From Pempheris klunzingeri (Eukaryota; Chordata; Actinopteri; Acropomatiformes; Pempheridae): a DNA stretch of 64,000 nucleotides. The notes beneath the pieces were generated by a model. It made no database searches and was not told the DNA's origin. It saw only the letters and a program-made list of their open reading frames with translations. Below, piece by piece: positions 1 through 12,400 of the stretch; the first letter of the stretch is position 1, and each line of letters begins with the position of its first letter. The stretch lies in assembly GCF_042242105.1 (NCBI RefSeq), contig NC_092029.1, positions 9,453,885 through 9,517,884 of the forward strand. Direction: 5' to 3'. Made by a program: the position numbers and the translations under genes.

Positions 1-95
1 CACACACACACACACACACAGCTGCTATCTGAAGCACCGTGAAACAACCCGAATGAAAAAAAGTTTTGATTTGATGAAATAGAGTGCAACCCATC

Positions 96-230
<135 letters not shown>

Positions 231-379
231 GGAATGCTTCTGTTTCTATCTAAAGGCTTTGAGTCCCATAAGAGCAGAAAACTACTTTATCTTGCCACTC
301 TACCAAAACACTTGTGGCTTGGAGCCTTGCCAGGAGTGTAGCTATTGGGGAGATTTCTTTAACATAATCAAACATGAAT

Positions 380-381
<2 letters not shown>

Positions 382-420
<39 letters not shown>
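382..420. repeat. (AC)n microsatellite
   Basis: Uninterrupted AC tract of 39 bp. Confidence 0.95.
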
Positions 421-421
<1 letters not shown>

Positions 422-1739
422 CCTTTTCATTCCCATAAGCTGTGGAAGACACAACCAGTGATGGAGAAAGTGCCTGAGTGGATTGAGAGAGACTGTTTTC
501 TCCTTGAAGGGTGCGATTTAACTCACCTGACTATCATCACCTTCTTCACGGGCTAAAACTGCTGCTGAGGCTAAACATCTTCTGTTCTCATATTACATTT
601 GTCCAACACAAACAGGTCAGAGCAGAGTTAGGGGTACTAGCATGACCTACATTATACATTTTTCAGGTGGAAGCGAGATATGTCTACATTTTGTGCAAAG
701 TTAAGAAAAAGCCAGAGACTATTTTTATGAAATTTGTAAAAAAGAAAAAAAGGATTTGAATTATCATATGCACCTTGTTTGAATCAAAAAGTGGAATATT
801 TAGCATAACAATGCACATTATCTAGTGGCCTTTGCATGAGACTCTTTTGCCAGTTAAGTCCTGGTATGATCACAGATAAATCATTATTTTATAGTTATGT
901 TAATTAGCAACCACTCTGATGATTATTTACTTCAAAAGTATACAAAATTATTATTTACTTAAAATATACAAATTGCCCAGTGCAATTTTAAGTTGACGCA
1001 GTAGTTTTTTTTTCTGATCATCAGTTCAAAATATCCAATTTATAATCACAGCTCACGAGAAAAAGAGACGATGCAGGAAGTGAATTCATGGAATTTCTGT
1101 TTAAAAACATGATTTAAACGATTAATTCTAAAAAAAAAAAAAAAAAAAGATGCAGACATATTTTGCTGAGTGACTGGTTGATTAACTCACTAATCATTTC
1201 AGCTCTATTGGGTTTAAACAGAGTAAATAAAGAGCACAAAAGCTGGCAGAAAATCATCCAGCCCTCTGCTTTTAATCACACAGCTGACCTTCGTCTCCTC
1301 AAGGCCAAGCTAGTGTATTCGCCGTGAAAGCGCCTTCACTCACACTTATATAGTCACTGTAAAAGGACCTATAATGTGCCACCCTGTAACTATTTACCCC
1401 CTGCAATTCAGAGCTGACCATCTCTATTAAAACCCCCCCTCAGACATTGCCTTACAAGGGGAAAGAGGCTCTATACAAACTGTGGAATGTGCTTGTGGTT
1501 GTGATTGTGCCATAACAGCAACAACTTCAGGCCACTCTGCAGCTCTCTGCACAATGAAATGATGGATCACAAACTGCATCCACGATATAACGTGACCTCG
1601 GGTCCTGGTTTTAGCTCCACTGTCACCAAACGTTTTTGATCCATGGATCCAATGGATAACATGAAATAACATTAAATGTACACCCACTGTGGTTATTGAA
1701 AATGTTACCTGCGTGGACCATTTCTTTGTGTGAAAACCA
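421..1739. other. Intergenic DNA, nothing recognised
   Basis: AT-rich sequence with an A run near 1131-1148. I see no exon, RNA gene or clear repeat in it. Confidence 0.5.
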
Positions 1740-2290
1740 GTGATGAAATGTACTTACATATTTGAGGTACTTGTATCTAACTTGAGTATTTTCTTTTCAT
1801 GCTCCTTTATTTTATTCCTTCTACTCCACCGTACCTCGGAGGGAGATCTTGTAGTTGTTACTCCTACACTATATTTTACTGTTTGTTAATAATTACTTTT
1901 TAAATTAAGATTGTTGCAGACAAAATCTATGAAAATAGCTGAAACCATTAGTCCGTTAGATAATTGCAGATAATTAATCTCCAACTACTTTGCTTCCCAA
2001 ATGTTACAGTCTTTTGCTGTAAATACTTCAATAACTTTGATTTGTTTTTCACATCTTTAAAGTTTGTACTATTGGTTGAACAAAACAAAGCATTGTGACC
2101 AAGTCACTTTGTGCTCTGGGTAATTGTCACGGCACTTGTTATTATTTTCAGATTTTTTAACAAACCATTTAATCAATCCATTTATTAAAAAAAAATAATC
2201 AGAGGATTCATCCATTTTGTCAATACTCATTAGTTTGACTCCTATATGAAATAGTTTTGAGCTCCACCTCAAACATCCAGAACAGTAGAA
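1740..2290 (+). mobile_element. Degraded copy of the same teleost repeat
   Basis: Contains AAATGTACTTACATATTTGA, a TTCTACTCCACC segment and the internal segment with TAATCAGAGGATTCATCC. It corresponds in order to the copy at 20409-21222 but lacks the far end. Confidence 0.5.
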
Positions 2291-2292
2291 TC

Positions 2293-2314
2293 CACACACA
2301 CACACACACACACA
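2293..2314. repeat. (CA)n microsatellite
   Basis: Short pure CA tract at the edge of the degraded repeat at 1740-2290; a TG tract follows at 2422-2441. Confidence 0.9.
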
Positions 2315-2964
2315 TTGTGGCCACAAGCAAATTTTATCTAGTTTCACTGGAGTCAACGGTTAACTGTCAGTATATTCAAATTCAACCCAATAAATTTGAC
2401 TTATGGAAGAAATGTATACGTCTGTGTGTGTGTGTGTGTGTCTGAGTGAGTGCTGTTGCCAGTAACACCACACATTAAAGACACAGGGAGGTCAAACTTC
2501 CTTGGCTATCTTAAAAACGTTCCTTTGTGCATAAAGTTCTATAAGCAAATAAGGATTTATCAGTAGTGTGCAGCCCACTGCAATCTACTTGTTGGTGTGT
2601 CGTGCCAGAATAATGAACTTGGCCTTAATAATGAATGAATGCTGCAACAATGACCACAAAAAAATCACAAACAAAATCCCATATAGACCATAAAGGACGC
2701 ATGCGAAATCAAAGACTCACAGTCAATCCTCTAATACATTGTGCCATTAACAAGCAGCATATGGCAACTGTTATTACCTCTGAACAAGGGACTGAAGTGA
2801 GTTTATTGTGACCTTGTTGTAGGTTAGACTACTAAAATCTAATCCTATAATAACAATCTGCACATAATAAATGCACATCCACGCCTTATTTGTACAATAG
2901 TCTGACAAACACGTTTAGAATAAGGCTTCCTAAGTTCCTTTTCGTGATGGAGTCATATCTTTAC

Positions 2965-3350
2965 CTATCTCGATGGGGCTGATTCAGGTATCCATGTCTC
3001 CACAGCGGGCTGCGTGCAGACACCGATCCGGTGCATGGAGCAGCAGAAGCGGCAAGAAACACCGGGGAACTCTCGGCGTGGGTCCCACCGGGTTCCTCCC
3101 CTGCAGCTGCGGCAGAGGGGCGACAGAGAGCCGCGGGCTGGTCTGGAGTCAGCAGGGCGGGAAGCAGAGCCGCAGTTTGACCTTCACGCCGCTGTCCGGA
3201 GATTTGGACGCGACTTTTAACGTCCTCAAGGGCGCAAGTTTGCTGGGAAGCGTGCGGTGACGGCGGGTCTGCCGGTGAGGATGATTTTCCTATCTGGTGA
3301 CTGAAGCTGCGCCTCATTTACCTGCATAGTGGAGCAGACAGAGAGCGGGA
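2965..3350 (-). other. CpG-rich block, probable non-coding first exon and promoter of a further minus-strand gene
   Basis: The block stands out from AT-rich flanks by its many CpGs. Read on the minus strand it ends in GAGATAG followed by GTAAAGA (donor at 2963-2964), a good 5' splice site. A second donor-like site, GCAG followed by GTAAATG, lies upstream near 3317-3329. The minus-strand open frame across it (118 codons) matches no protein I know, so I treat it as a 5' UTR exon. In human, SCML4 lies directly downstream of SEC63 on the same strand, which makes scml4 the leading candidate. That identity is inferred from synteny only. Confidence 0.45.
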
Positions 3351-3897
3351 GACAGCACGGGAAATAAAACAGGAGCTCTCAAACTGATCAGGGTCAGCCC
3401 CCTTTAGATGACACTAAAATACTCCTGGATGGACATACAGTGTTTGAGTTCAACCCAAACAGAAAGAAAACTACAGAATAATGTCTATATTACACTTCAC
3501 CTCTTAAAATATTACTTTGTTACACTGATATAGCTTTATATTGCATATATGCAAATTGTTCTCCTTTAATGGGTTTCAAATTACATGCAGGAAAGGTGTT
3601 AGCTGTCTGGGAAGGATATCAGCTTCAGCATTGTGTTATCCAGAGAAACTGACCCCAGACTTGCAAATCACACAAACAGGGAATCCCCACACCTGCTTCT
3701 ATGAAGAGGAAACTGGTCTGCATAGCAAAGCACCTCTGACACCCTCCTCCGCAACAGGATTATGCACCAAGTCAAGCAAAATAAACTGGAATAATTAATG
3801 TGGTAGCTAATATTTTGATATTTAATGTCATTTCAATTTTTTAGGAGTTAGGGTTAGTAAAAAAAAAAAAAAAGTGACAGTATCTCATTTAAAAGTT

Positions 3898-3903
3898 TTT
3901 ATT
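3898..3903 (-). promoter_or_regulatory. Candidate poly(A) signal of sec63
   Basis: AATAAA on the minus strand (TTTATT on plus). It is a clear canonical hexamer downstream of the sec63 stop and upstream of the CpG-rich block at 2965-3350, where a new transcription unit probably starts. Confidence 0.45.
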
Positions 3904-5642
3904 TGAAATGATTTTAAATACAAATAATATATTTTTTCCATTTACAATGACAGTTCCTTTGTAAACAAAAGTGGCAGATAGATAGTCATTGGGTAGTTTG
4001 TCCAAACTGAGGCGGCCTGCCGGCCAGTCGCCTGGACGAGGTCTGTCATGGGAGAGATGGTGACGTATTTAGCCTCACTGCAGTTTTTTTTTTGTTTTTT
4101 TTTTTCCACACAGCGTAAATCACTGATGCTACATTCTATTGCAGAGCGATAAATACTCAGAGTACAATATTACCTGTTAGCATAGACCTGCCTCGAACAC
4201 ACTTACAGGAGGGTATAGTGCGCGCTTGTGAGTTTGTGTGTGAGTGTGTGTGTGTGTGTATGTTGTGTCAGGAGAGCCTGCCCACAGATATCCCTTCCTT
4301 TCTCTCTCCCACACTGTCATGACACACTAGTATATACCGCACAAAGTAATTAACTGTTGAGTGTGGATACTCGTGGTGAAAAGAGAAGTCATTTCTTTTA
4401 AAAACTGCCAAGTGGTGGACATACAGTGAGAGCCCACAGAGCTACACAAGGAAGCTCTGATTTTCTTTTTTTTCCCGTCTTTTTTGCGTCTAACAGATGT
4501 AAAAAACCAAGGTTAGGATGGAAAACGAGACAAAGACATGTTACATTTGTTACAACTACAGTTAAACTGGGACAAAACAAAGTAATTTTAAATGAAAGGG
4601 GGGGTTCTCTTTGTTAGGCAGAACTGCTCTGTATTCTTCAAACAGGAAAAAAACGAAACAAACAAAAAAAAAAAAAAAATTCCTCCAGGAGATTTGGTGG
4701 TGGGAAAAAAAGGGTGAAATTGGCAGTTGTACATAGAAAACTAAGCTCATTCTGCTTAAGTGACTAAAGAGAAAAGGTGCTGGACAGAATATGCTTAGTC
4801 TTACACTAAATTTAACAGGTTTTGTTTTTGTTCAAGACACTTTTCAGATCATGAGTGCTGTGCGTCAGGGACCTCGTACTGCAGTCCCTTTAACACAGGG
4901 CCGGTCACATGTCACCGTACAACTGCTAATCCTCTCTCAGCAGACAAACCTGGACTAATTAGAGGCTTTGTCATGGCAAGATCGCTGATATGTATTCCAA
5001 GATTTAGTAGCTATAGGTTACTATGAAGAGACTAAATCTAGAACTGAAAAGAAAAGAAAAGATTTTTTTTACAAACAAAAGAAACTAAACTTTTTTTTCT
5101 GCTCTCCCAAGAATCACTGGTGCATAGCACCCAAGGACTTGTATGTTGTGGTATTTCAGTTGTATTCATAAGGCCTTTTCGGACAATGAGTATACACTGG
5201 AATGTGCTACAATTGTAAAATTAAAAAAAAAACAAACAAAAAAGGATGAAGAGAAAGACAGTCACTTCTCTGAAAAGCCACAAGTATGTATTTATCTATC
5301 TATCTATATATATCACTATATGAGCCTCTTGAAAAAAGACTGAAAACTCACAACTTTTATGTAGTATATGGACAAGAAGAGTACTCATAAGTCAAACAAA
5401 TCTTAACACTGCAGGTTTTGTCATCCCCCCCCCCCCTCGCCATTATACTTGAGGGGACAATTCATTTGAGGATCCACCTGTTTAACCAACAGTTGTTTCA
5501 TTCAGAAAATTACAGTTTGATGTGGATCACAGGGGCAGAACAGGAATCAATTACAGAACTGACTGGAGATCGTCCGTAGACGTCTCCTTCGACAAACAGT
5601 GAGCACAAATACATACAGGTGACTGGCTGGTGTAACAGTGCG

Positions 5643-5670
5643 GGAAAGAAAGAAAGAAAGAAAGAAAGAA
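5643..5670. repeat. (GAAA)n tetranucleotide in the sec63 3' UTR
   Basis: About seven GAAA units followed by an A run. Confidence 0.9.
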
Positions 5671-6426
5671 AAAAAACGAAACAAAACGAAGAACGATGAG
5701 ACTCGACTGTGTCCCCGTGCGCTGAAAGGAGCAAACGTCCCAATGGTCGGCTCGGGTGTGATCCCCGACGAATAGGGCTAAAGCTCACACTTTTAAGTGT
5801 ACAATAGAAAGTATCATTGGTGTGGAAAACATTGGCGCCGAGTGATTTTAAAATTAGGAGCGAGAGCGTAGCCATGATTTCCATACGGAGGTCATGTGTT
5901 TTTTGTTACTTCTGCAAAAGGAATCGGCTGTTGTACATCCCCTCTCCCCCTCGAGAAAAAAAGAAAAGAGCCCAGATAATAGGTCCTCCAGTCCACAGTG
6001 TGTCAATCTTTCACACCTGTACAAACACATACAAGGTCACAAACACACACACACACACACGTCATTCACTCACATTGTAGTGCTCACGCAAGCACACTCT
6101 CACATGCACATCCACTCTCACATACGGGCCTGGGTAAGTATTCACAGAATTATCTTCCGCCAGCGACGGAAAGCGAATGAACAAGTCTCTGTAGAAAAGA
6201 GGAAATGGAGGGGCGGGGTCACAGTCCATGTCACTGTAAAGATAAAATGGAAAGGGGGGGGGGGCTCTGTGTGTAGAAACTGTCCCTGGTGATTCTGTGT
6301 GTGTGTGTGTGTTTGGTGCGTGTGGCGGAGCACAGCTTTGCTGCTCCTCGTTCGCTGCTCTTGAGTGCTGTGGTGGGGTCAGGAGTAGGTGGCCAGTCCA
6401 TGGGGGGTGGAGGGGCGGGCTGAGCT

Positions 6427-6453
6427 TGTGTGCGTGTGTGTGTGTGTGTGTGT
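6427..6453. repeat. (TG)n just after the sec63 stop codon
   Basis: A TG tract 13 bp past the stop in transcript sense, so CA in the mRNA; a second short tract lies at 6295-6311. Confidence 0.9.
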
Positions 6454-6465
6454 GAGAATCTGCAT

Positions 6466-9400
6466 TTAGTCGTTGTCCTCGTCGTCGTCCTCACTCTCCT
6501 CGATGCCGTCGCTGTCCTCCTGCTCCTCGTCCTCCTCCTCTGTGTCGGGGATGTCCCACTGTGGGTGGTTGTCCAGCATGGCCTTGGCCTCGTGGACCTC
6601 CAGCTGGTGGAAAAAAAAAAAAAAGTAGATATTTTAGAACATGAAACATTTTGTCTTTTTACAGAAGCACAACACCTTTGAAGTCATTAGCCATTAAAAA
6701 GCAGTGTTCAATTCCAAGGAATCTGCAGAATGTTAGGAATCTCAGGTGCTTTCACACATGTAGCTCAGTTCATTTGATCCAGACACATAGTTGCCTTTCA
6801 GTTCTGATCAGATCAACTGTTTTTTTTTTTTTACTGGAGCTGTAAACATGAAGTCCTACAGGTCGGGTTGTTTAATCAGCACCAGAGTTAAACTGACAGT
6901 TTTCTGACCAGCCTAAACAAACCAAACGGCACCAGAGTTTGACTGAGGCTTAAAAGAATCCTGCTTTTGCTGCCATCTAGCTATTGATCTCTAAAAAGTA
7001 ATATAGCGTCAACATGAAATCACTGTTGATTGTGACGAGTAGTCCACCAGAATTCAAACTTTGAACTTCAACCCGCCAGTAAAATTTTAAAAAAGGCTCA
7101 TTTTAACAGTTTTACAAATACTTATCAATTATTTTACCAATTGCAGAAACATCACACCTTAAGTGTGCCCTAGCTTAAATTCTGTTAGGTGTAAGAATAA
7201 AAATACAACAGTACAATTTGTGCTACGTTCGGATTATTACAGATCCCCTTTTTACCAGCACCTTGGCAGCAATTAACACCATTGTTCAGCGAGCTGCTGG
7301 TACAGTCTGGGAATGGCCTGTGGGCGTATTGTCACAGCTCTGTTAACAGTTTTGGCCAGTGACAGACAGACTCCAAGATACCAGACACACACAGACACAG
7401 ACAGACAGACGAGGCTTTCTTGTCACCTTGAGTGGTTTGATCTGGTCCAGTCCAAGATAGGAATCAGAACGGAGGATGACAGAATATTGGTAGTTGCCCG
7501 TTTTGGAGGGGGCTGGAAACTTCAGCTCCACCTGGGGAACAACAACAACACACAAGAAACACACACAGCTGTCAAATCCAATCACGGCAGCGCTCACAGG
7601 GCATGATTGCTCAATGTATTCAGGATAACGCTACAGTACAGCATGTGACGGTGCTACACACTGAGGCTGGATTATTACTGCTGATGTCAAAATAAAATTA
7701 CGGCCGCATAAAGAAACCAGGTGACTGCCATCAGCAGTTAAAGAGGGTTCGCCTTTTTTCTTTCCATCAAAATCAGAAACAGTAATAGAAGAAACAGAAG
7801 GAGGTAAACCTGTAAAAGGACAAACACTAACAGTGTCGGATTTGAAACTTAAAAAAAAAAGACAATCCGCTGTCCAACACTGATGACGCACAATCATTTT
7901 GCCAAAGAGGGAAGCAGTGCGGTAGGTAATCACAGATGAATGTGATGATGGGGTCCAACTGTAAATATTAGACCAGAATTACCTCTGGCTGGGATTACTA
8001 TGTCGTGCAATTACATATGGCAAACATCTAATTATCAGCACAATGAGGCTAATTATTATTCAGCGTGTGAGTGGAGAACGAGCCTTGAACACAGCGGCAA
8101 TTTACTGCCCTGTTGAAAAAAAAAAAGCGGCCCTTCACACACACACACACACACACCCCAAAAAAAAAAAAAAAAAAAAAATCTGTCAAACACAGCGTGT
8201 ACAGGGTGACGTGACGCACACAACAGGAGGAAGTGTTGATACGACACACTAATTGATTGCTAGATGGTGAAGTGTTATGCATGGCCGGGTCACCTCTTGC
8301 CATTACATTCCTTTAGAGTGGGGACAGCTGGTCATGCTTTGGATGGATTTACACACGCCTCATTAGGCTTTTACCTCGCTGCCAGTCCTTATTGTTGCTG
8401 GAGAACACCAGGATCAGAGGTGCAAATTGTGCAAAATAAACACATCCGCACACTCCTCCGAGGAAATAATGACAAGTGCAAAGGGTTTCCTAGCAACAGG
8501 ACCGCACCGTAGTGCGAGGGCCTACGGCGCGCAGGAAACAAGAACCATGAACACGCACACTTTAACTTGAGACCTTTTTACTCCAGATGGATTATAGCAT
8601 AAGCCGCAATATACCCTCGAAGCACTTTAATTTGGCAAACACACAGATCTGACTTTATACTACTGTCTATAACAATGCAAATGAAATGCAAAAATGAAAT
8701 GAGCGCTGAAAGGCAAACTTATCAACAATAAATTCTACATTAAATTAATGGTTTGAGTGACTTATCAGAGAAAAATGCCAAATGTTTGCTAGATCCAACT
8801 CCTCACGTGTGCTAATTTCTGCTTTTTATTAGTTTAAAATTATTGCAAATTAAATACATTTTGGTTTGTTTGATTATGTCTCTTTGTTGGAACAACAGCA
8901 GTATATTAAAAATGTCCCTTTGGGCTCCCCAACAATATAATGGGCTCAATCTTAAGCCATTTCATACACTAAAAAAACCAAGTCAGACAACGTTGACAGT
9001 GTCACACTGCACAGGCATACGCTCTCCTCTCCTTTGCTAATAAGGACAAAACATGCAAACTGACCTCTTCTGTGTCTTTTAGTGTGCAGACGTGGTAGGG
9101 CATGGAGACGAGGGTCTGATCTCGGCGGTCAGCGATGTAGAGCCACCACCACTCCTGCTTCTCCTCGGGGAAGTAGAGGCTGTAGACGGGGTGCGTCACC
9201 TTTGACTTGGTCTCGAGCAGGGCCCGCTCTCTCCGCTGGATGCTCTGCTGCAACGCCTCCCACTCCTGACGGGCAGGTGCGGAGAGTGGAGGAAGAGGTT
9301 AGGTACCAGCAGTGTTTCTCGATCGTCTTCTCAGCGGGACGGAAATCGGGGTCATCTCCGGCCAATCGTGCACACAGACAGAGAACTGCATTTTTGTGCT

Positions 9401-12400
9401 TCCATGTTTGGAATTTATTAGGACCGGCGCACACGGCACACTAGTGAATGATACTTTTGTCATATTGCTCAAAACTGAAGCAGACATATGCACCCATGTA
9501 AAGTTCTCTGACCTCTTCATCGTCGCCAGCCATCTCATCCACCTCTGTGTCACTTTGTTTGTCGCTGTCTTCGTCTCTCTCGCTGGGAGAGTCCTTGTTG
9601 GCTTCGCCCTCGTCCGACTCGCTGCCCTTGTCCGAGGCCTCGTCGTCTTCCTCCTTCGCTGCCACCGCCGACGCTGCAACCACCTCCTGTGACATCAGTA
9701 TCCATAGCATAGAATTAATGATGTAAGTGACGCAGTTTTTCTTAAAATAAAATGACATGTTGATGCAGTTGCAGTTGGGATACGTACATTTCCTGCCACG
9801 TTGCCATTGGCCTGCTTGGCTTTGGCAGGCACAGGAGTGGCCTTCTTCTTGGTTAACTTTTTCTTCTTGGACTTCGCTGTCTTCTTGGCCCCTTTATTCT
9901 TGTTCTGCCACACTTTTGTTTTGGTTTTATTCGCGTCTCCAGGCTTTACACACAGACAAAATAAGGTAAGTATAATAATAAAAATAACATATTTTCTTTT
10001 CTTTTCTTGAAACTCAACGATATTTTACAAAAGGTTAAAACAGTCATTAAAGAAACCCCATAAAAACAGACAACACAATTTTGACCTAAACAGAGTCAGT
10101 GTGTGTGTTGTCTAAACGGGTCTTCAGTTGACATGTGCTGAGTGTGTGTGTTATCCTTACCGCATCCTCTGTAGTGGCAGCCTCCTCTGCTGGGCACGGC
10201 GTTGCCTCCTGCTCCTTTTCAAACACCTCCTACACACACACACAGTGCACAGACACAGTTAATTCATGGCCTTCCATGCATACAGACAACAGTACACTCT
10301 GGTGGTCATCCGTGGAAGTGCGTCTCCAAGAGGGGCAACATAAAGCATCCGTTTTATTCAGAAAAGTTGTGTTCTAGTGACCTGCTGTTATTACAAATGA
10401 TGTAGATGTGGTTGACCAGCTGCAGTCATTCCTTACCGCCATCCGTTTTCTGGTTAAGGTGACAGTAACTGTGACAATAGAGCCCGCTGTGATGTTATTG
10501 CTGTCTTCATCATCAAGGACTGCAAAGACACAGTGAGATAAAGAAAGGAGCTGTCAGTAACAACTTTTTTGATTACTCATGAAAAATCATACTTTAGTAT
10601 CTTATATCTTCAGTTAAAGTGGCACAGAGTAAGATGGTATTAAGAAGAAACCATATGACCACCTGCATGAGGAGGCGTTTAGGCTGCAGACATGTCACAG
10701 CTCGGCTAATGGCCAAACAAAGTGTGTTTGAATGTGCAGATTTCAGGACTCACCCTGCAGTTTGGTGTCCATGGTGATGTGAGGGAAGCTGCCCAGCACA
10801 GCCATGACCTCATCGTACTTCTCCTCCCCCAAGAAACGCAACATGCTGCGTCTGTCAGAGTCCTTGAGACTCACCAGGTCCTGGAGGCTCCGGACTTTAT
10901 ACTAAACAAGAGGAGGATAAATGATCCGTTGACCCATTGAACAACAAAACCTCTCATCTTTCTCCAAATTGCTGAGAAAAGGACACTTGGCAGTTACCTT
11001 CTTAGAGATGCAGTAGCGGAGGTGCTCCTCCTCAAAGTGAGGCAGCTGCAGCAATGGTGACTTTGACTCCTGCAGACCCTGCACTATCATTTGGGTCAGC
11101 TTCATGCAGTTCTCTATGGTTACGAGTCGAGGAGCATGGAAACCTGCAGGCATGCAAGCCAGGGCAAACAGAAAGAAGAGAGTAGTATTACTAACAAAGA
11201 ACCATCTCCTTGCTCGTATATATCTGCACATTTATCAAACAGTGGGCAAAATCATTAAAGAAGTTGTTATGTGGGTTGACGGCTTGTGAGAGTTTGATTC
11301 AAAAGTGATAACTCCTGCTGGCTGTAATCTGGATGTGTGTATACCTCCTCTGCTGTTGGCCATCATGGTAAGCTGACAGCCCACGTTGATCATCTCCTGG
11401 AGGAGAGCTGGACTCTTCCTCACCACGAACCTCTGATCTGGAACAGAAAGACACACACATACCATGTTCTAAGTAGCACTTTTGACCCTCCTAATATTGC
11501 ATGTTATTTCATCAGGACATATTTAAGTATTAGAACAACATATTATACAATAAGTATATAGTATATGTAGCAGTTTGTCATGTTGTTCCAATACAAATGA
11601 AGATGGTTTCATAAGTTCAACGTGAGTTAATGTCAAAACCTGGATTTTGGGATAAGAAACTTTTTTTTTTATAAATCAGCCCTCTGAGAGAAGCCTTTTG
11701 AACAGCAATTGCATACTTCTTCAGATAAGTAAAACATAATTTAATTATTTCAGATTTTAGTGTCCTACCTTCCTCCAGCTCCTCTGATACGTCCATGCGT
11801 GCCAGGTGAGCGAGCACCAACACCCTGGCCTTCAAACTATAAGGATAGCAGAACGGAGGCTCCTTCTTCTTTACGTTTATATTTCCCAACTCGCGGATCA
11901 GCTGCAGGACAGGTGGGAGACGTTGTTTATGACACATACTTGAGCTGAATCTGGCCATCTCAAAAAGTGTTTCCCTCTGAATTCAACACACAGGGGCACA
12001 CATCTGCGCGTTTCCCTTCCGATGAACTCGCACATGTATGCAGTGTTTGTTATCACCTGTGGCACTTCGATGTTGTCTGTTGGTCGTATGGTGGCTTCTT
12101 TATTGCTGCGAGGGTCGAACTCGAACGCTGCCGTCAGCACCATGGCTAACCCTGGAGGGCAGAATTAGCCAGGATCAGGATCAGATGATGAGAAACTGAC
12201 CTCCATACACCTAACTTTTGACTGATGTAGTCTACATGTATTCTAGGAACTGATATATTAATCATTACACAATTTTTATTGACAGGACAAGTTAGACTGA
12301 GATTATATATTGATCCCAGGGACACTTGCTATATCCCAGTTTTAGTACCAGTACAGCTTAATTGTGCTTGTGTTTGGTCAAAGTCTTGTGAGTGACATTG

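Larger units (their letters stand above)
3880..6465 (-). other. sec63: sec63 3' untranslated region (proposed)
   Basis: From the TAA at 6466-6468 no coding sequence follows on the minus strand. A canonical AATAAA (TTTATT on the plus strand at 3898-3903) lies about 2.6 kb downstream, so cleavage near 3880 is likely. The stretch is rich in simple sequence: TG tracts at 6427-6453 and 6295-6311, a G run near 6250, CA near 6042-6060, (GAAA)n near 5643-5670, a 12-C run at 5425-5436 and several A/T runs. The length is inferred; an earlier non-canonical poly(A) site is possible. Confidence 0.5.

Noticed and set aside
2961..3317. 118-codon minus-strand frame in the CpG-rich block
   Set aside because: It is open because of GC content and few stops, and no family was recognised. 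I keep the block as a likely non-coding first exon.
9299..9692. 126-codon frames on both strands over sec63 exon 17
   Set aside because: They are shadows of the acidic GAG/GAC-rich sec63 exon and intron sequence in other frames.
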